From the NCBI RefSeq assembly GCF_024296685.1, contig NZ_CP100763.1, forward strand, positions 1,922,001 through 1,986,000: a DNA stretch of 64,000 bases, written 5' to 3'. The DNA comes from Natrinema marinum. Lineage in GTDB: Archaea > Halobacteriota > Halobacteria > Halobacteriales > Natrialbaceae. Below are positions 9,569-18,292 of this stretch, piece by piece. Each line of letters begins with the position of its first letter. The first letter of the stretch is position 1. The position numbers and the translations under genes were made by a program. Under the pieces are notes generated by a model. It saw nothing but the letters and a program-made list of their open reading frames with translations. It was not told the origin of the DNA and did not search any database.

Positions 9569-10983
9569 CGCGAAACGTCGTCCTGCTCTGTCTCGACACG
9601 GTCCGCAAGGACTACTTCGACGAGTACGCGCCTCGGTTGCGGGACATGGCGAGCGTCTCCTTCGAGCAGTGCCGGGCCGCGAGCGCGTGGAGCACGCCGA
9701 GTCACGCCAGCATGCTGACCGGCGAACTGCCGCATCGACACGGTATCCACACCCACAACCGGGACTTCACCGGCCTCTCGCGGTCGGACACCTTCCTCGG
9801 GGATATCCCCGATCACGCCGCGCTGGGAGCCAGCGCGAACGTCTACGCGAGTTCGACGTTCGGCTTCGACACCGTCTTCGACCGCTACTCCGATATCGCC
9901 CCTCACCGCCGGTTCCCCGCCGGGATGGACATGGAGAAGTTCATTCAGGACCGGGACGCGGAGGGCGCCCGGCGGTACGTCGAGTTCCTCCGCGAGGCCG
10001 TCCGCCACGATCACACGCTCGAGAGCCTGGGCAACGGCGTCCTCTTCAAGGCCAACGACCTCTTCCGGCGCGCGCCGCTGCCGAAGCTGCTCGACGACGG
10101 CGCGTCGATCGTCTCGAGCGAGGGGCTGTCGATGGTCGACTCGACCGCGGAGCCGGTCTTCCTCTTTACGAACTTCATGGACGCCCACGGGCCGGTCCAT
10201 CACGTGCTTGGCTACGACAGGGAGTTCCACGACGCGCCCAACGACTGGACCTCCTTCGCGTTCGACGACTGGGAGATCAACACCGGGGGCGTCTCCGCCG
10301 AGCACGAACGGGACCTCCGCTATCACCGCGACCTCTACAGCGCGGCGATCGACTACCTCGACCGGAAGGTCGCCTCGTTCGTCCGCGAGGTCCAGCGGAA
10401 GACGGACCGCGAGACAACGTTCATCGTCACCGCGGACCACGGCGAGAACCTCGCCTTCCCCGAGGACGAGGAGCTGTTCGGCCACACCAGCAGCCTCACG
10501 GAGTCGCTGTTGCACGTCCCTTGCTATCTGATCAACCCGCCGGAGGGGTACGAGGCGGCCGAGACCGAGTATGTCAGTCACCTCGAGCTGGGCGAGCTCA
10601 TCGTCGGGCTCGCGAACGAAGAGACGCCGGACGTCTTCCGGGAGCGCGTCCCGGCCGAACTGATCGGGATCGGCGTCGGCGGCGCGCCCCGAGACCCCGA
10701 CGAACACCGCTACTGGGATCGGATGCTTCGCTGCGTCTACGACGGCGAGACGAAGTACGTCTGGGACTCGCTGGGCGGCAGCCGGGAGTACGAGATCGAC
10801 CACGACCGACCCTGCTGGCAGCGACAGGTCGGCGAGGACGTGACGGTCCCGTCGTGGGCCCGCGACTTCTTCGACGTCGAGATCAGCGAGTACAAAGAGC
10901 GCGCACAGGAGAGCGAAGCGGACGCCGACCAGGACGTCGACGCGACCGTCGAACGGCGACTCGAGGAGCTGGGATATCGATGA
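9565..10983 (+). CDS. Sulfatase-like alkaline phosphatase superfamily enzyme
   Basis: Start chosen at the GTG at 9565, which overlaps the previous stop; longer frames to the left lie inside that gene. The 472-residue product begins with the metal motif LLCLDTVRKDYF and has WSTPSHASMLTG near residue 48 where true sulfatases have Cys/Ser-x-Pro-x-Arg, plus TADHGEN and FGHTSS metal ligands. The formylglycine cysteine and the following arginine are missing. It may be a phosphotransferase or phosphodiesterase acting on the glycan rather than a sulfatase. No signal peptide is visible, so an action inside the cell is possible. Confidence 0.85.
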   Translation: MTRNVVLLCLDTVRKDYFDEYAPRLRDMASVSFEQCRAASAWSTPSHASMLTGELPHRHGIHTHNRDFTGLSRSDTFLGDIPDHAALGASANVYASSTFGFDTVFDRYSDIAPHRRFPAGMDMEKFIQDRDAEGARRYVEFLREAVRHDHTLESLGNGVLFKANDLFRRAPLPKLLDDGASIVSSEGLSMVDSTAEPVFLFTNFMDAHGPVHHVLGYDREFHDAPNDWTSFAFDDWEINTGGVSAEHERDLRYHRDLYSAAIDYLDRKVASFVREVQRKTDRETTFIVTADHGENLAFPEDEELFGHTSSLTESLLHVPCYLINPPEGYEAAETEYVSHLELGELIVGLANEETPDVFRERVPAELIGIGVGGAPRDPDEHRYWDRMLRCVYDGETKYVWDSLGGSREYEIDHDRPCWQRQVGEDVTVPSWARDFFDVEISEYKERAQESEADADQDVDATVERRLEELGYR

Positions 10984-11618
10984 GCGAGGGAACGAACCGA
11001 CCCGCGGCAACGGACGCCGGCTCACCGACTGCCGCCGACTCGAGCGCCGGCGCGCGATCGGAGATCGAGGCACGGACGACTGGCGGCACCGTCCTGAACG
11101 TCGGCGCGGGCGAGCAGGGCGACGGCGACGTGACGCTCGACCTGCTCTCGTCGGTCGGGCCCGACGTCCAGGGGACCGCGACGGCGCTGCCGTTTGCCGC
11201 CGAGACGTTCGACGTCGTCGAGATGGACCAGGTGCTCGAGCATATCGCCCCCGAACGCCTCGGCGACGTCTTCGAGGAGTGTTACCGCGTCCTCCGGGCG
11301 GGCGGTCGCCTCGAGGCGTGGGTCCCCCACGCGGCCTCGCGGCTGTACGATCAGGACCCGACGCACCGCTCGAGCTGGACCTACGGCACGCCGGAGTACT
11401 TCGCCGACGGCAACTTCTCGTGGTACTACGACGACCGCGCGTTCGCGTTCGAACTCGTCGACCGCGAGGTGGCCGTCTGGGTCCTCGAGGGCGCACCGCT
11501 GAGCGGGGTCCGCTCGGTGGCGCTGCAAACGGCGCACCGACTGCTCGATTGGACCGACGGCGTCGTCTACCGGCCGTCGGTCAGCGGCTCGATCCACTTC
11601 ACGCTACGCAAGGTGTAA
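10980..11618 (+). CDS. SAM-dependent methyltransferase
   Basis: Start at the ATG overlapping the previous stop by 4 nt; 212 residues. After about 30 low-complexity residues it shows VLNVGAGEQGDGDVTLDL (SAM-binding motif I, G-A-G) and a class I core including LPFAAETFDVVEMDQVLEHI and the CYRVLRAGGRLEAW motif of type 11 methyltransferases. Position inside the glycan operon suggests O-methylation of a sugar, as seen for capping residues of archaeal glycans, but the target is inferred. Confidence 0.88.
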   Translation: MSEGTNRPAATDAGSPTAADSSAGARSEIEARTTGGTVLNVGAGEQGDGDVTLDLLSSVGPDVQGTATALPFAAETFDVVEMDQVLEHIAPERLGDVFEECYRVLRAGGRLEAWVPHAASRLYDQDPTHRSSWTYGTPEYFADGNFSWYYDDRAFAFELVDREVAVWVLEGAPLSGVRSVALQTAHRLLDWTDGVVYRPSVSGSIHFTLRKV

Positions 11619-11620
11619 CG

Positions 11621-12745
11621 ATGGCACACGACACGATCCACGACCGAACGGTGCTCGTCACAGTCGACTCGCTGCGCCACGACCACGTCAGGCACATGCC
11701 CCGGACGACGGGCTTTCTCGAGGCCACCCACGACCGGGCGTTCGCGACCAGCACCGCGACGCTGGGCAGCTTCCCCGCCATCGTCGGCGGCGAGTACGCC
11801 GCCGGCGGGGGCCTCGAGCGCGAGCGAAGCGTCGCCCACGAGTTCGAGGCCTACAGCGCGGGCATCACGACGAACCACCTGCTCTCCGCGGAGTACGGCT
11901 ACGATGCCGGCTTCGACTCCTTCGCGTCACCGAAAGGCGGCGGCGAGTCACTGAAGGACAAGGGCGCGGTCTTGCTCCAGCGCGGGACACTCCCTCACCG
12001 CGTCGCGACGTGGGGGTGGAACCGCTACCAGCAGCTTCAGGGGTTCGTCGGCGAGGTCGAGAAGTCGTTCCGCCGGGCCGACGACGTGATCGACGCGTTC
12101 CGCCGGGAGGTAGACGGCCGCGACTCGTGGTTCGGTTGGCTCCACTTCATGGAGCCCCACCACCCCTACGACCCCGACGACGCGCCGGTGAGCCGCGACG
12201 AGGCCCAGCGAATCACGCGAACGGTGCTCGCGGGCCGCGGCAGCGACGCCGAGGAAGAACTCGTTCGCGAACTCTACCGACAGGAGATCAGCGAGCTCGA
12301 CGCGGCGCTGGGGGCGCTCTGGGAATCGATCCCCGACGACACGCGCGTCGTCTTCTGTGCCGACCACGGCGAGTTGCTCGGCGAGGACGACCTGTGGGGC
12401 CATCCCGGCGAGTTGCGCCCGGAACTGCTCCGCGTCCCCTTCGGCACCCGAAACGCCCCCGACCTCGGCGAGGTCGTCTCACTGATCGACGTACCCTCGG
12501 TGCTGACCGGGCGCGAACACGGCGTCGGTCGACTCGATCGCGAGCGGGCCTTCGCGGCCTACGGCGACCGGAAGGCCGCGATGAACGCGGACCTGCTGGC
12601 GACGAGCGAGGGGACGATCTCGCTCGAGACCGGCGAGTCGGCGAGCGATCCCGACCTCGAGCGCGCCCTCGAGCGGTTCGACCCCGAGTACGTCGTCAAG
12701 GAGGAAGCGCTGCAGGAAGATCTGGAAGATCTGGGATACGTATGA
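11621..12745 (+). CDS. Alkaline phosphatase superfamily (sulfatase-like) protein
   Basis: Start at the ATG two bases after the previous stop; 374 residues. Metal-binding marks are LVTVDSLRHDHV at the N terminus and FCADHGELLGEDDLWGHPGE near residue 250. The nucleophile loop reads TATLGSFPAIVGGEY, again without the sulfatase Cys-x-Pro-x-Arg signature. A conserved LHFMEPHHPYDPDD stretch is like that of other halophilic sulfatase-family proteins. One of three related hydrolases or transferases in this operon. Confidence 0.83.
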   Translation: MAHDTIHDRTVLVTVDSLRHDHVRHMPRTTGFLEATHDRAFATSTATLGSFPAIVGGEYAAGGGLERERSVAHEFEAYSAGITTNHLLSAEYGYDAGFDSFASPKGGGESLKDKGAVLLQRGTLPHRVATWGWNRYQQLQGFVGEVEKSFRRADDVIDAFRREVDGRDSWFGWLHFMEPHHPYDPDDAPVSRDEAQRITRTVLAGRGSDAEEELVRELYRQEISELDAALGALWESIPDDTRVVFCADHGELLGEDDLWGHPGELRPELLRVPFGTRNAPDLGEVVSLIDVPSVLTGREHGVGRLDRERAFAAYGDRKAAMNADLLATSEGTISLETGESASDPDLERALERFDPEYVVKEEALQEDLEDLGYV

Positions 12746-13659
12746 CGGTGCTCGTCCTCGCGCTGGACGCGCTCGACGAGGGACTGATCGACCACTTCGG
12801 TATCGACGCTTTCCGCCTCGAGTCGTCGGGCTCGCTCGAGACCTACGCCCACACCAAGCCCGTGCCGTACACGCCGGAGGTGTGGGCGACCGTCGCGACC
12901 GGGCTCGGCCCCGAGAAACACGGAATCTCCGCCGCCGGGACGAGCGAGTGGGACAATCCCGCCCTCGAGTTCGCCTCCCGGTTTACGGGTCGCCTCTCGG
13001 AGGGCACCCGCGGGACGCTCGGCAAGTTCGTCCGCACCCGAACGGGGGAGCGCGAACGCATCGGCGAGACCGACCGCGAGTCGCTGTTCGACGCCGACGA
13101 CGCGGTCGTCCACAACTGGCCCGGCGTCCACGACGGCCGGCCGCTCCAGTACGCCTGGGACCTGATGAACGCCGTCTCCGAGGGGATGGGCCGCACCGAG
13201 TTCGAGCGCGACCTGTTCGGCCAGTCGGCCGAACAGTTCGGCTGGGCCCGCGAGATGCTGAACCACCCCGTCTCGGTCGCCGGCGTCCACGTCCACGCGC
13301 TCGACGCGGCGGGCCACGCCTACGCCGACGACGAGGCCGCGCTCCGGCGCGCCTACGAGCGGATCGGCGGCTTCGTCGACGAGGTGGTCGACGCGCTCGG
13401 CCCCGACGACGAACTCCTCCTGCTCTCCGATCACGGCATGCGGACGGCGTTTTACCCGCCCGACGCCGGCGAGGACCCCGCGAGCCACTCCTGGCGGGCC
13501 TACGCGAGTACCACTGCCGACAGCCGACCGGGATCCGTCTACAGCGTCCGGGAGTGGGTCGAATCGCGGGCCGCGACCGCCACTTCTACGGGCGAGGACG
13601 TGGACGAAGACATCGAGATGCCGACCGACCGACTGCGCGAACTCGGCTATCTGGAATGA
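12742..13659 (+). CDS. Type I phosphodiesterase/nucleotide pyrophosphatase-like protein
   Basis: Start at the ATG overlapping the previous stop by 4 nt; 305 residues. The N terminus LVLALDALDEGL gives the first metal aspartate; PYTPEVWATVATGLGPEKHG holds a threonine in the nucleophile position used by the phosphodiesterase branch; HALDAAGHAY and LLSDHGM supply remaining ligands. Lacks a signal peptide. Likely cleaves or moves a phosphoester on an intermediate of the glycan pathway; the substrate is not evident. Confidence 0.83.
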   Translation: MTVLVLALDALDEGLIDHFGIDAFRLESSGSLETYAHTKPVPYTPEVWATVATGLGPEKHGISAAGTSEWDNPALEFASRFTGRLSEGTRGTLGKFVRTRTGERERIGETDRESLFDADDAVVHNWPGVHDGRPLQYAWDLMNAVSEGMGRTEFERDLFGQSAEQFGWAREMLNHPVSVAGVHVHALDAAGHAYADDEAALRRAYERIGGFVDEVVDALGPDDELLLLSDHGMRTAFYPPDAGEDPASHSWRAYASTTADSRPGSVYSVREWVESRAATATSTGEDVDEDIEMPTDRLRELGYLE

Positions 13660-15098
13660 CCGACGCCTCGAGCGTGAGCCTCGGCGGCGAGACCGTCAAG
13701 GCCACCGCCGCGAAGTTTACGATGGCGGCCGTCGGCTTCGTCGGGACGATCGTCTTCGCGCGTCTCCTCGGGCCGACGGCGTTCGGCGGCTTCTACCTGC
13801 TGTTCGCGCTGGTCAAGATCGCCGACCGCGCGGTGATCGGCTGGGGAACCGCGGTCAAGAAACGCTACTCCGAAGCGGGGGCAGCCAAGGAAGAGTTGCT
13901 CGGCAGTCAGTTGCTGTTCACGGCGGGCTGGGTTGCTCTCAGCGCCGTCGCGGTGGCCCTCGCCGCGCCGTGGCTCGCGTCCTATACGGGCCTGCCCGAC
14001 GCGCCGATCCTCTTTCTCGTGTTGATGGCCGCGGTCGCCCTCTACGAGCCGATCGACCGCGTCGTGCAGGCGCGGGGCCTCGTCGGCGCGTCGACCTGGA
14101 CCGACACCCTGCGCTCGCTGCTCACCTTTCCGCTCCAACTGGGCCTGATCCTCCTCGGGCTCGGTGCCGCCGGGATGGCCTACGGGCTCGCCGCCGCGAC
14201 CTTCCTCTCGCTGCCCGTCCTCTGGTATTTCGTACCGGTCGGACCCGCGATGCCGTCGCGGGATACCCTCGAGCACCTCTGGTCGTACGCCAAGTACAGC
14301 AGCGTCAACTCGCTGCTTGGTACCGCATACGACCGGTTCGACGTACTCTTGCTCGGCTGGCTGCTCGCCCCCGCCGCCGCCGGCAACTACGAGGTCGCGT
14401 TCAAGCTCACCGTTCCGGCGACGTTCGTCATGATGGCCGCCTCGAGCGGCCTGATGGCCCGCGTCAGTCATCGCCACAGCAAAGGCGAGGGCCTGAGCGA
14501 GGACGTCTCGAACACGCTGGCGTTCGTCAGCATCGTCGCGGTCCCGATGTTCTTCGGTGCGCTCGCGCTCTCCGAGCGGCTGGTGGTCACCTTCTACGGG
14601 GCCGAGTACGCCGACGCGGCGGGGCTGCTGGTCGGCCTCGCCCTGTACCAGCTCGTCCGGACTCAGAGCGGGACCCTCTCGCAGGTCGTCGACGGCATCG
14701 ACCGACCGGATCTCAATACCCGAATTTCGGCGGTGACGCTCGGGCTCAACATCGTCCTCGGGATCGCGCTGACGCTTTCCGTCGGCGCGATCGGCGTCGT
14801 CGTCGCGACGATCGTCGCGGAGACGCTCCGCTACGTCCTCGTCGCGTTCGTCGTCAAACGGCACGTCCCCGAGACCGAACTGCTCCCGCGGACGCTGGCT
14901 GAGCAGGTCGCCGCGAGCGTCCTCATGTTCGTCGTCGTCGTCCCCACCGCCGACGCCGTCGTCATCGACCGCTGGTATCACCTGCTCGCCGTCGTCGCCG
15001 TCGGCGCGGCCGTCTACGGCGCCACGCTGGCGATCATCAGCCGCAAGCTCCGGGTGACCATCGAGGGCGTCGTCCGGAGCTCCCGGCTCGAACTCTGA
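13656..15098 (+). CDS. Oligosaccharide flippase (MOP superfamily)
   Basis: Start at the ATG overlapping the previous stop by 4 nt; 480 residues. The protein is hydrophobic along its length with roughly 12-14 membrane helices, and opens with KFTMAAVGFVGTIVFARLLGP, the first-helix motif of Wzx-like exporters. Such proteins move lipid-linked saccharides across the membrane. Last gene of the nine-gene operon, which has no obvious polymerase or AglB copy, so the repeat unit is either assembled whole in the cytoplasm or passed to machinery elsewhere. Confidence 0.92.
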   Translation: MTDASSVSLGGETVKATAAKFTMAAVGFVGTIVFARLLGPTAFGGFYLLFALVKIADRAVIGWGTAVKKRYSEAGAAKEELLGSQLLFTAGWVALSAVAVALAAPWLASYTGLPDAPILFLVLMAAVALYEPIDRVVQARGLVGASTWTDTLRSLLTFPLQLGLILLGLGAAGMAYGLAAATFLSLPVLWYFVPVGPAMPSRDTLEHLWSYAKYSSVNSLLGTAYDRFDVLLLGWLLAPAAAGNYEVAFKLTVPATFVMMAASSGLMARVSHRHSKGEGLSEDVSNTLAFVSIVAVPMFFGALALSERLVVTFYGAEYADAAGLLVGLALYQLVRTQSGTLSQVVDGIDRPDLNTRISAVTLGLNIVLGIALTLSVGAIGVVVATIVAETLRYVLVAFVVKRHVPETELLPRTLAEQVAASVLMFVVVVPTADAVVIDRWYHLLAVVAVGAAVYGATLAIISRKLRVTIEGVVRSSRLEL

Positions 15099-15104
15099 GC
15101 TCGG

Positions 15105-15485
15105 TCAGGGGGAAAACACCGAGAACGTCCCGGTCGCGCGAGCGACCGTCTCTCCGTCGTGGGCGATGTCCGACTCGAGATACGCGACGGAGCCGCCCTT
15201 GCGCAGGACGTTCGTCTCGCAGGTCACGCGGCCGGCCCGGACCGGTTCCAGGTAGTTGATCTTGATCTCGATCGTCGCACACTGCTCGCCCTCCTCGAGC
15301 ATCGCCGCGAGCGCCGCGCCCATCCCGGTGTCCGCCATCGTGTACAGGACGCCCCCGTGTAGCACCCCGTTCGGGTTCTGCAGTTCGTCGCTCGTTTCGA
15401 TCACGCCGCGGCTGTATCCCGGGTCGACATCGACGAATTCCAGGTCGATCAGATCGGAGAACATCTGTGGTCTCTCGGCCGTCAT
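15105..15485 (-). CDS. PaaI-type hotdog thioesterase
   Basis: A 126-residue single hotdog domain. The central GVLHGGVLYTMADTGMGAA stretch is the PaaI/YbgC-like active-site loop and helix (HGG plus a conserved Asp), hydrolysing acyl-CoA thioesters. Convergent with the flippase (6 bp between stops), which suggests overlapping termination signals. Substrate unknown. Confidence 0.9.
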   Translation of the reverse strand: MTAERPQMFSDLIDLEFVDVDPGYSRGVIETSDELQNPNGVLHGGVLYTMADTGMGAALAAMLEEGEQCATIEIKINYLEPVRAGRVTCETNVLRKGGSVAYLESDIAHDGETVARATGTFSVFSP

Positions 15486-15542
15486 CCGTTCGACCCTCGA
15501 GTCGTACCCACTTGAAACCGCGCGTGGGCGGCCGTCGCGTCT

Positions 15543-16355
15543 TTACAGCTCGCGCGCCACGTAGGATTCGATCCGCGCGACGCGCTCGGAGTCGGTCGTC
15601 CAGAAGCCCTCCCAGATGCGCGGCTCGGTCTCGAGACAGACGAGCGCACAGCCCTCGGCGTCGGCCGGCGCGCGGTCGTCGGGCGCGAAGACGACGAACC
15701 AGCCGTCCCGATACGCTCTATCGGTCCCGGTGTGTTCGGTCACCTCGAGGTCGACCGGTGCACTGCCCCCGGCGCCGTAGACGTTGACGTCGACAGCGGT
15801 CTCGGCGAGCGCGTCGTAGGTCTCGTACGTTCCCACTTCGTCGTCGATGCGCGACAACCGTTGGAATGCGCTGTGGAGCGTGCCGCTACCCGCCGCCCAG
15901 GCGCGCTGTTCGATGTATCGAGAGACGAGGATCAACAGCAGTTTCTCCTTGTGCGCGAGCGGATAGCCGCGCAGTCGGAGCTTCGTCCCCTCGAGGCCCG
16001 CCAGCACGGCGGGGAACTCGATCTCGCCGACGCCGCGGGCCCCGGTGACGAACAGGTCGGAGTTGATCGCCAGCAGCGAGTCGTACAGCTCCAGCATCGG
16101 CGAAGCCGCGACCGGCTCGCCGTCTTCGAGCAAGAGGGCCGTGTCGCCGTCGGCCGCGAGCGCGTCGGCGACGGCGGGCGACGCGTCGGCGTCGTCCAGC
16201 GTCGCGCCTGCCTCGACGGCGATCGGCTGGTCCGCGAACGTCTCGGCCAGCATCTCCTCGAGCGGCCCCGATCCCGTCGCGTCCTCGCTGACGACCGCGA
16301 TCGTCCGCTGTGGGGGACCGACATCGTCGATGAACGATCGAAGGGTCACTGGCAC
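15543..16355 (-). CDS. DICT sensory domain protein
   Basis: The 270-residue protein starts from a GTG and has a LRSFIDDVGPPQRTIAVVSE opening followed by a long mixed domain with the DICT features: MLELYDSLLAINSDLFVTG and LLLILVSRYIEQRAWAAG. DICT domains are found with diguanylate cyclases and two-component proteins and, in haloarchaea, as stand-alone proteins of likely sensory role. The C-terminal half includes DGWFVVFAPDDRAP. A TATA box and a palindrome precede the start (see below), arguing for a leaderless, regulated transcript. Confidence 0.75.
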   Translation of the reverse strand: MPVTLRSFIDDVGPPQRTIAVVSEDATGSGPLEEMLAETFADQPIAVEAGATLDDADASPAVADALAADGDTALLLEDGEPVAASPMLELYDSLLAINSDLFVTGARGVGEIEFPAVLAGLEGTKLRLRGYPLAHKEKLLLILVSRYIEQRAWAAGSGTLHSAFQRLSRIDDEVGTYETYDALAETAVDVNVYGAGGSAPVDLEVTEHTGTDRAYRDGWFVVFAPDDRAPADAEGCALVCLETEPRIWEGFWTTDSERVARIESYVAREL

Positions 16356-16357
16356 AT

Positions 16358-16381
16358 ATTGGCCAATTCGGCTAATAAACG
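16358..16381 (-). promoter_or_regulatory. TATA box and palindromic operator of the DICT gene
   Basis: On the minus strand a TTTATTAG box (16372-16380) sits about 20-25 nt before the GTG start, fitting a leaderless promoter. Between it and the start is a perfect 10-nt palindrome, attggccaat, at 16358-16367, where a bound protein would block initiation. Assignment as an operator is inference. Confidence 0.5.
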
Positions 16382-16436
16382 TTCCCGCCGCCGACGGTTT
16401 CTCGAGCCCCCGTGCGGACGAGACCGACTCGCAGCG

Positions 16437-17456
16437 TCAGTCGCCGGTGACGGGGTCGCGTTCCCAGAATTCGCTGTCTTTCTTCAGCTTCGGGACCCAC
16501 GTGTCGCCCGTCTTCGCGAGCAAGGCGACGCGGGAGGCCGGCACGCCTTTGACCTCGGTGAATTCGGGCATGTGGTCGGCGACCGATTCCGCGAAGTCGA
16601 CGACAGCCTCGTGGTCGGGCATCGCCGAGCGGTCGAGTCGGCCCCGCGAGTGGCCGACGTGCATGTACGCCTTCAGTTCGATGAAGTCGGGGTCGGCCTG
16701 CTGGTAGAAGCCGGCGTACCAGTCGGGGTGGTGCATGTTCTCGCCGTCGACGAGCGTCGTCCGGAGCACGGTTCGAGTCTCGTCTTTGTCCGCGAGGACG
16801 GCCATCGTCTCGAGGAGCTTCGCCCAGGCGTCGTCTTCCATCGCGCCGACCACTTGGTCGAAGGTGTGGCGCTCGGGGGCGTCGACGCTGACGTAGAGTT
16901 GCGTGGGATCGCACTCCCGCAGCACCTCGGGGCGAGTACCGTTCGAGACGAGGAAGGTGGTGATGTCCCGATCGTGAAAGGCCTCGATGAGTTCGGGGAG
17001 GTAGGGATAGAGCGTCGGCTCGCCGTCCAGCGAGATGGCGACGTGGCGGGGTTCCATCGACTGCTCGAACACCTCGCGGGGGACCTCGTCGTTGCCGCCG
17101 AAGCCCGAGAGGAGCTTCTTCTGGAGGTCGATCGAGGCGTCGACGACGGCCTCGGGGTCGTCCCACTCCACGTCGTCCATCTCGTAGGCGTGGCCGTTGT
17201 GGTCACGCCAACAGAAGACACAGCGCTCGTTACACCGGACGACGGGCGTCATCTGGATGCAGCGGTGGGACTCGATCCCGTAGAAGATGTTCTTGTAACA
17301 CTTGCCCTCACCGCGCAGTGCGTTGGCCGTCCAGCCGCAGGTCTGGGCGGCCGTGTGGTTCTCGCTGTGGTAGTTCGGGCTCGAGACCTGTGCGGGCCCG
17401 CCGTCGCCGCCGTCGGCGTTCGCACCGTCGCCCCCGGAGTTCGCGGAGTCGCTCAT
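16437..17456 (-). CDS. twy1: 4-demethylwyosine synthase (radical SAM)
   Basis: Twy1 (Taw1) condenses pyruvate with N1-methylguanosine 37 of tRNA-Phe to form the tricyclic base 4-demethylwyosine. The 339-residue product carries the radical SAM cluster in RCNERCVFCWRDH (CxxxCxxC) and an upstream cysteine set in TCGWTANAL and GKCYKNIFYG, for the second iron-sulfur cluster, as in archaeal Twy1. The first 30 residues are low-complexity and halophile-specific. Single gene; housekeeping. Confidence 0.96.
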   Translation of the reverse strand: MSDSANSGGDGANADGGDGGPAQVSSPNYHSENHTAAQTCGWTANALRGEGKCYKNIFYGIESHRCIQMTPVVRCNERCVFCWRDHNGHAYEMDDVEWDDPEAVVDASIDLQKKLLSGFGGNDEVPREVFEQSMEPRHVAISLDGEPTLYPYLPELIEAFHDRDITTFLVSNGTRPEVLRECDPTQLYVSVDAPERHTFDQVVGAMEDDAWAKLLETMAVLADKDETRTVLRTTLVDGENMHHPDWYAGFYQQADPDFIELKAYMHVGHSRGRLDRSAMPDHEAVVDFAESVADHMPEFTEVKGVPASRVALLAKTGDTWVPKLKKDSEFWERDPVTGD

Positions 17457-17554
17457 GTTGCCGGCGTTGGGCGGGCGCGGGCAAAAGCCGTGTGGTGTCT
17501 CGGCCGACGGGGCGGCCGACGGGCTCGAGACCGCATGCGAAGCTCGTCGGCCGG

Positions 17555-17893
17555 CTACTCGTCGCTGCGGTGGTCGCGCGCCGACTCACCCGATTCGGGC
17601 GCGTTCGGCAGCGCGTGCGGATCCGCGGGCTCGTCGCCGTGTTGTGCGTCGTCGCGTTCGAACAGGTACAGCGCGGGCCCCGCGAGCACGATCACGAGCA
17701 ATCCGGGGATCGGCACGTCGGGCGGCGCGAGATAGAGGGCCAGCCCGCTGCCGACCGCCAGGAAGACGAAGCCCGCCCAAAAGCGCGGGCGCGGGACCTC
17801 GAGGGCCGTCGCGTCCCGATAGACGGCACCCGCACAGCCCAGCGCGACGACGAACCCGAGGACCGCGACGGCGACGGCCTGCAGCGTGACCAT
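17555..17893 (-). CDS. Small two- or three-helix membrane protein
   Basis: The ATG at 17891-17893 gives 112 residues starting MVTLQAVAVAVLGF; longer readings to the right run through low-complexity frames without support. Hydrophobic segments at about 3-22, 38-56 and 62-78 are followed by an acidic, hydrophilic tail. This fits a small halophilic membrane protein of unknown function. No partner is clear, although it lies just after twy1 in the opposite order of transcription (upstream of it on the same strand would be 17456 leftward). Confidence 0.65.
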   Translation of the reverse strand: MVTLQAVAVAVLGFVVALGCAGAVYRDATALEVPRPRFWAGFVFLAVGSGLALYLAPPDVPIPGLLVIVLAGPALYLFERDDAQHGDEPADPHALPNAPESGESARDHRSDE

Positions 17894-18050
17894 ATCCGAG
17901 GTTACGCGAACGACGGGAAAAGGGTTCTGAGAGCCGTTTCGGCGGGTGGCCCACGGTGCTCGAGAACCGAACCGGGATACCGCGGCGACCTTTCCCGACC
18001 CTTCCCTACGAAAGCCGCGCTCTCTTGCCCGTTCCGATCCTACCTTCCAT

Positions 18051-18269
18051 ATGATCGGATCCGACACGATCGGCAAGAAAACGGCGACCGTCGGCGACGA
18101 ACGGGATGGGACTCCGGGTGCGGTTGCCTCCGGCGGCGCGGCGCTGACCGGGTATCTCGTCGTCCGGCGCGCGCTCGAGCGGTCGACGACGCCCGACGCC
18201 ACCGGCACCGAGTCGAAGACCGACGCGACGACCGAGGGATCGAACGGCGACTCGAGCGACGAGCGCTGA
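18051..18269 (+). CDS. Small hypothetical protein with one hydrophobic segment
   Basis: 72 residues from the ATG at 18051. It has a basic/acidic N terminus, a weak membrane-like stretch GAVASGGAALTGYLVV (about 24-39) and an acidic, threonine-rich tail. Only 23 bp separate it from the next gene, which has a similar layout, so the two may be co-transcribed. No family is recognised; a real gene is likely but not certain. Confidence 0.5.
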   Translation: MIGSDTIGKKTATVGDERDGTPGAVASGGAALTGYLVVRRALERSTTPDATGTESKTDATTEGSNGDSSDER

Positions 18270-18292
18270 GCCGCGATACCGATCATCCAACA

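Noticed and set aside
9268-11496. 742-codon minus-strand open frame
   Set aside because: Arginine- and valine-rich shadow of the glycosyltransferase, sulfatase-like and methyltransferase genes.
12742-13659. Possible PglZ defence phosphatase
   Set aside because: The fold is shared, but the gene is embedded in a glycan operon and no BREX or other defence partner is present.
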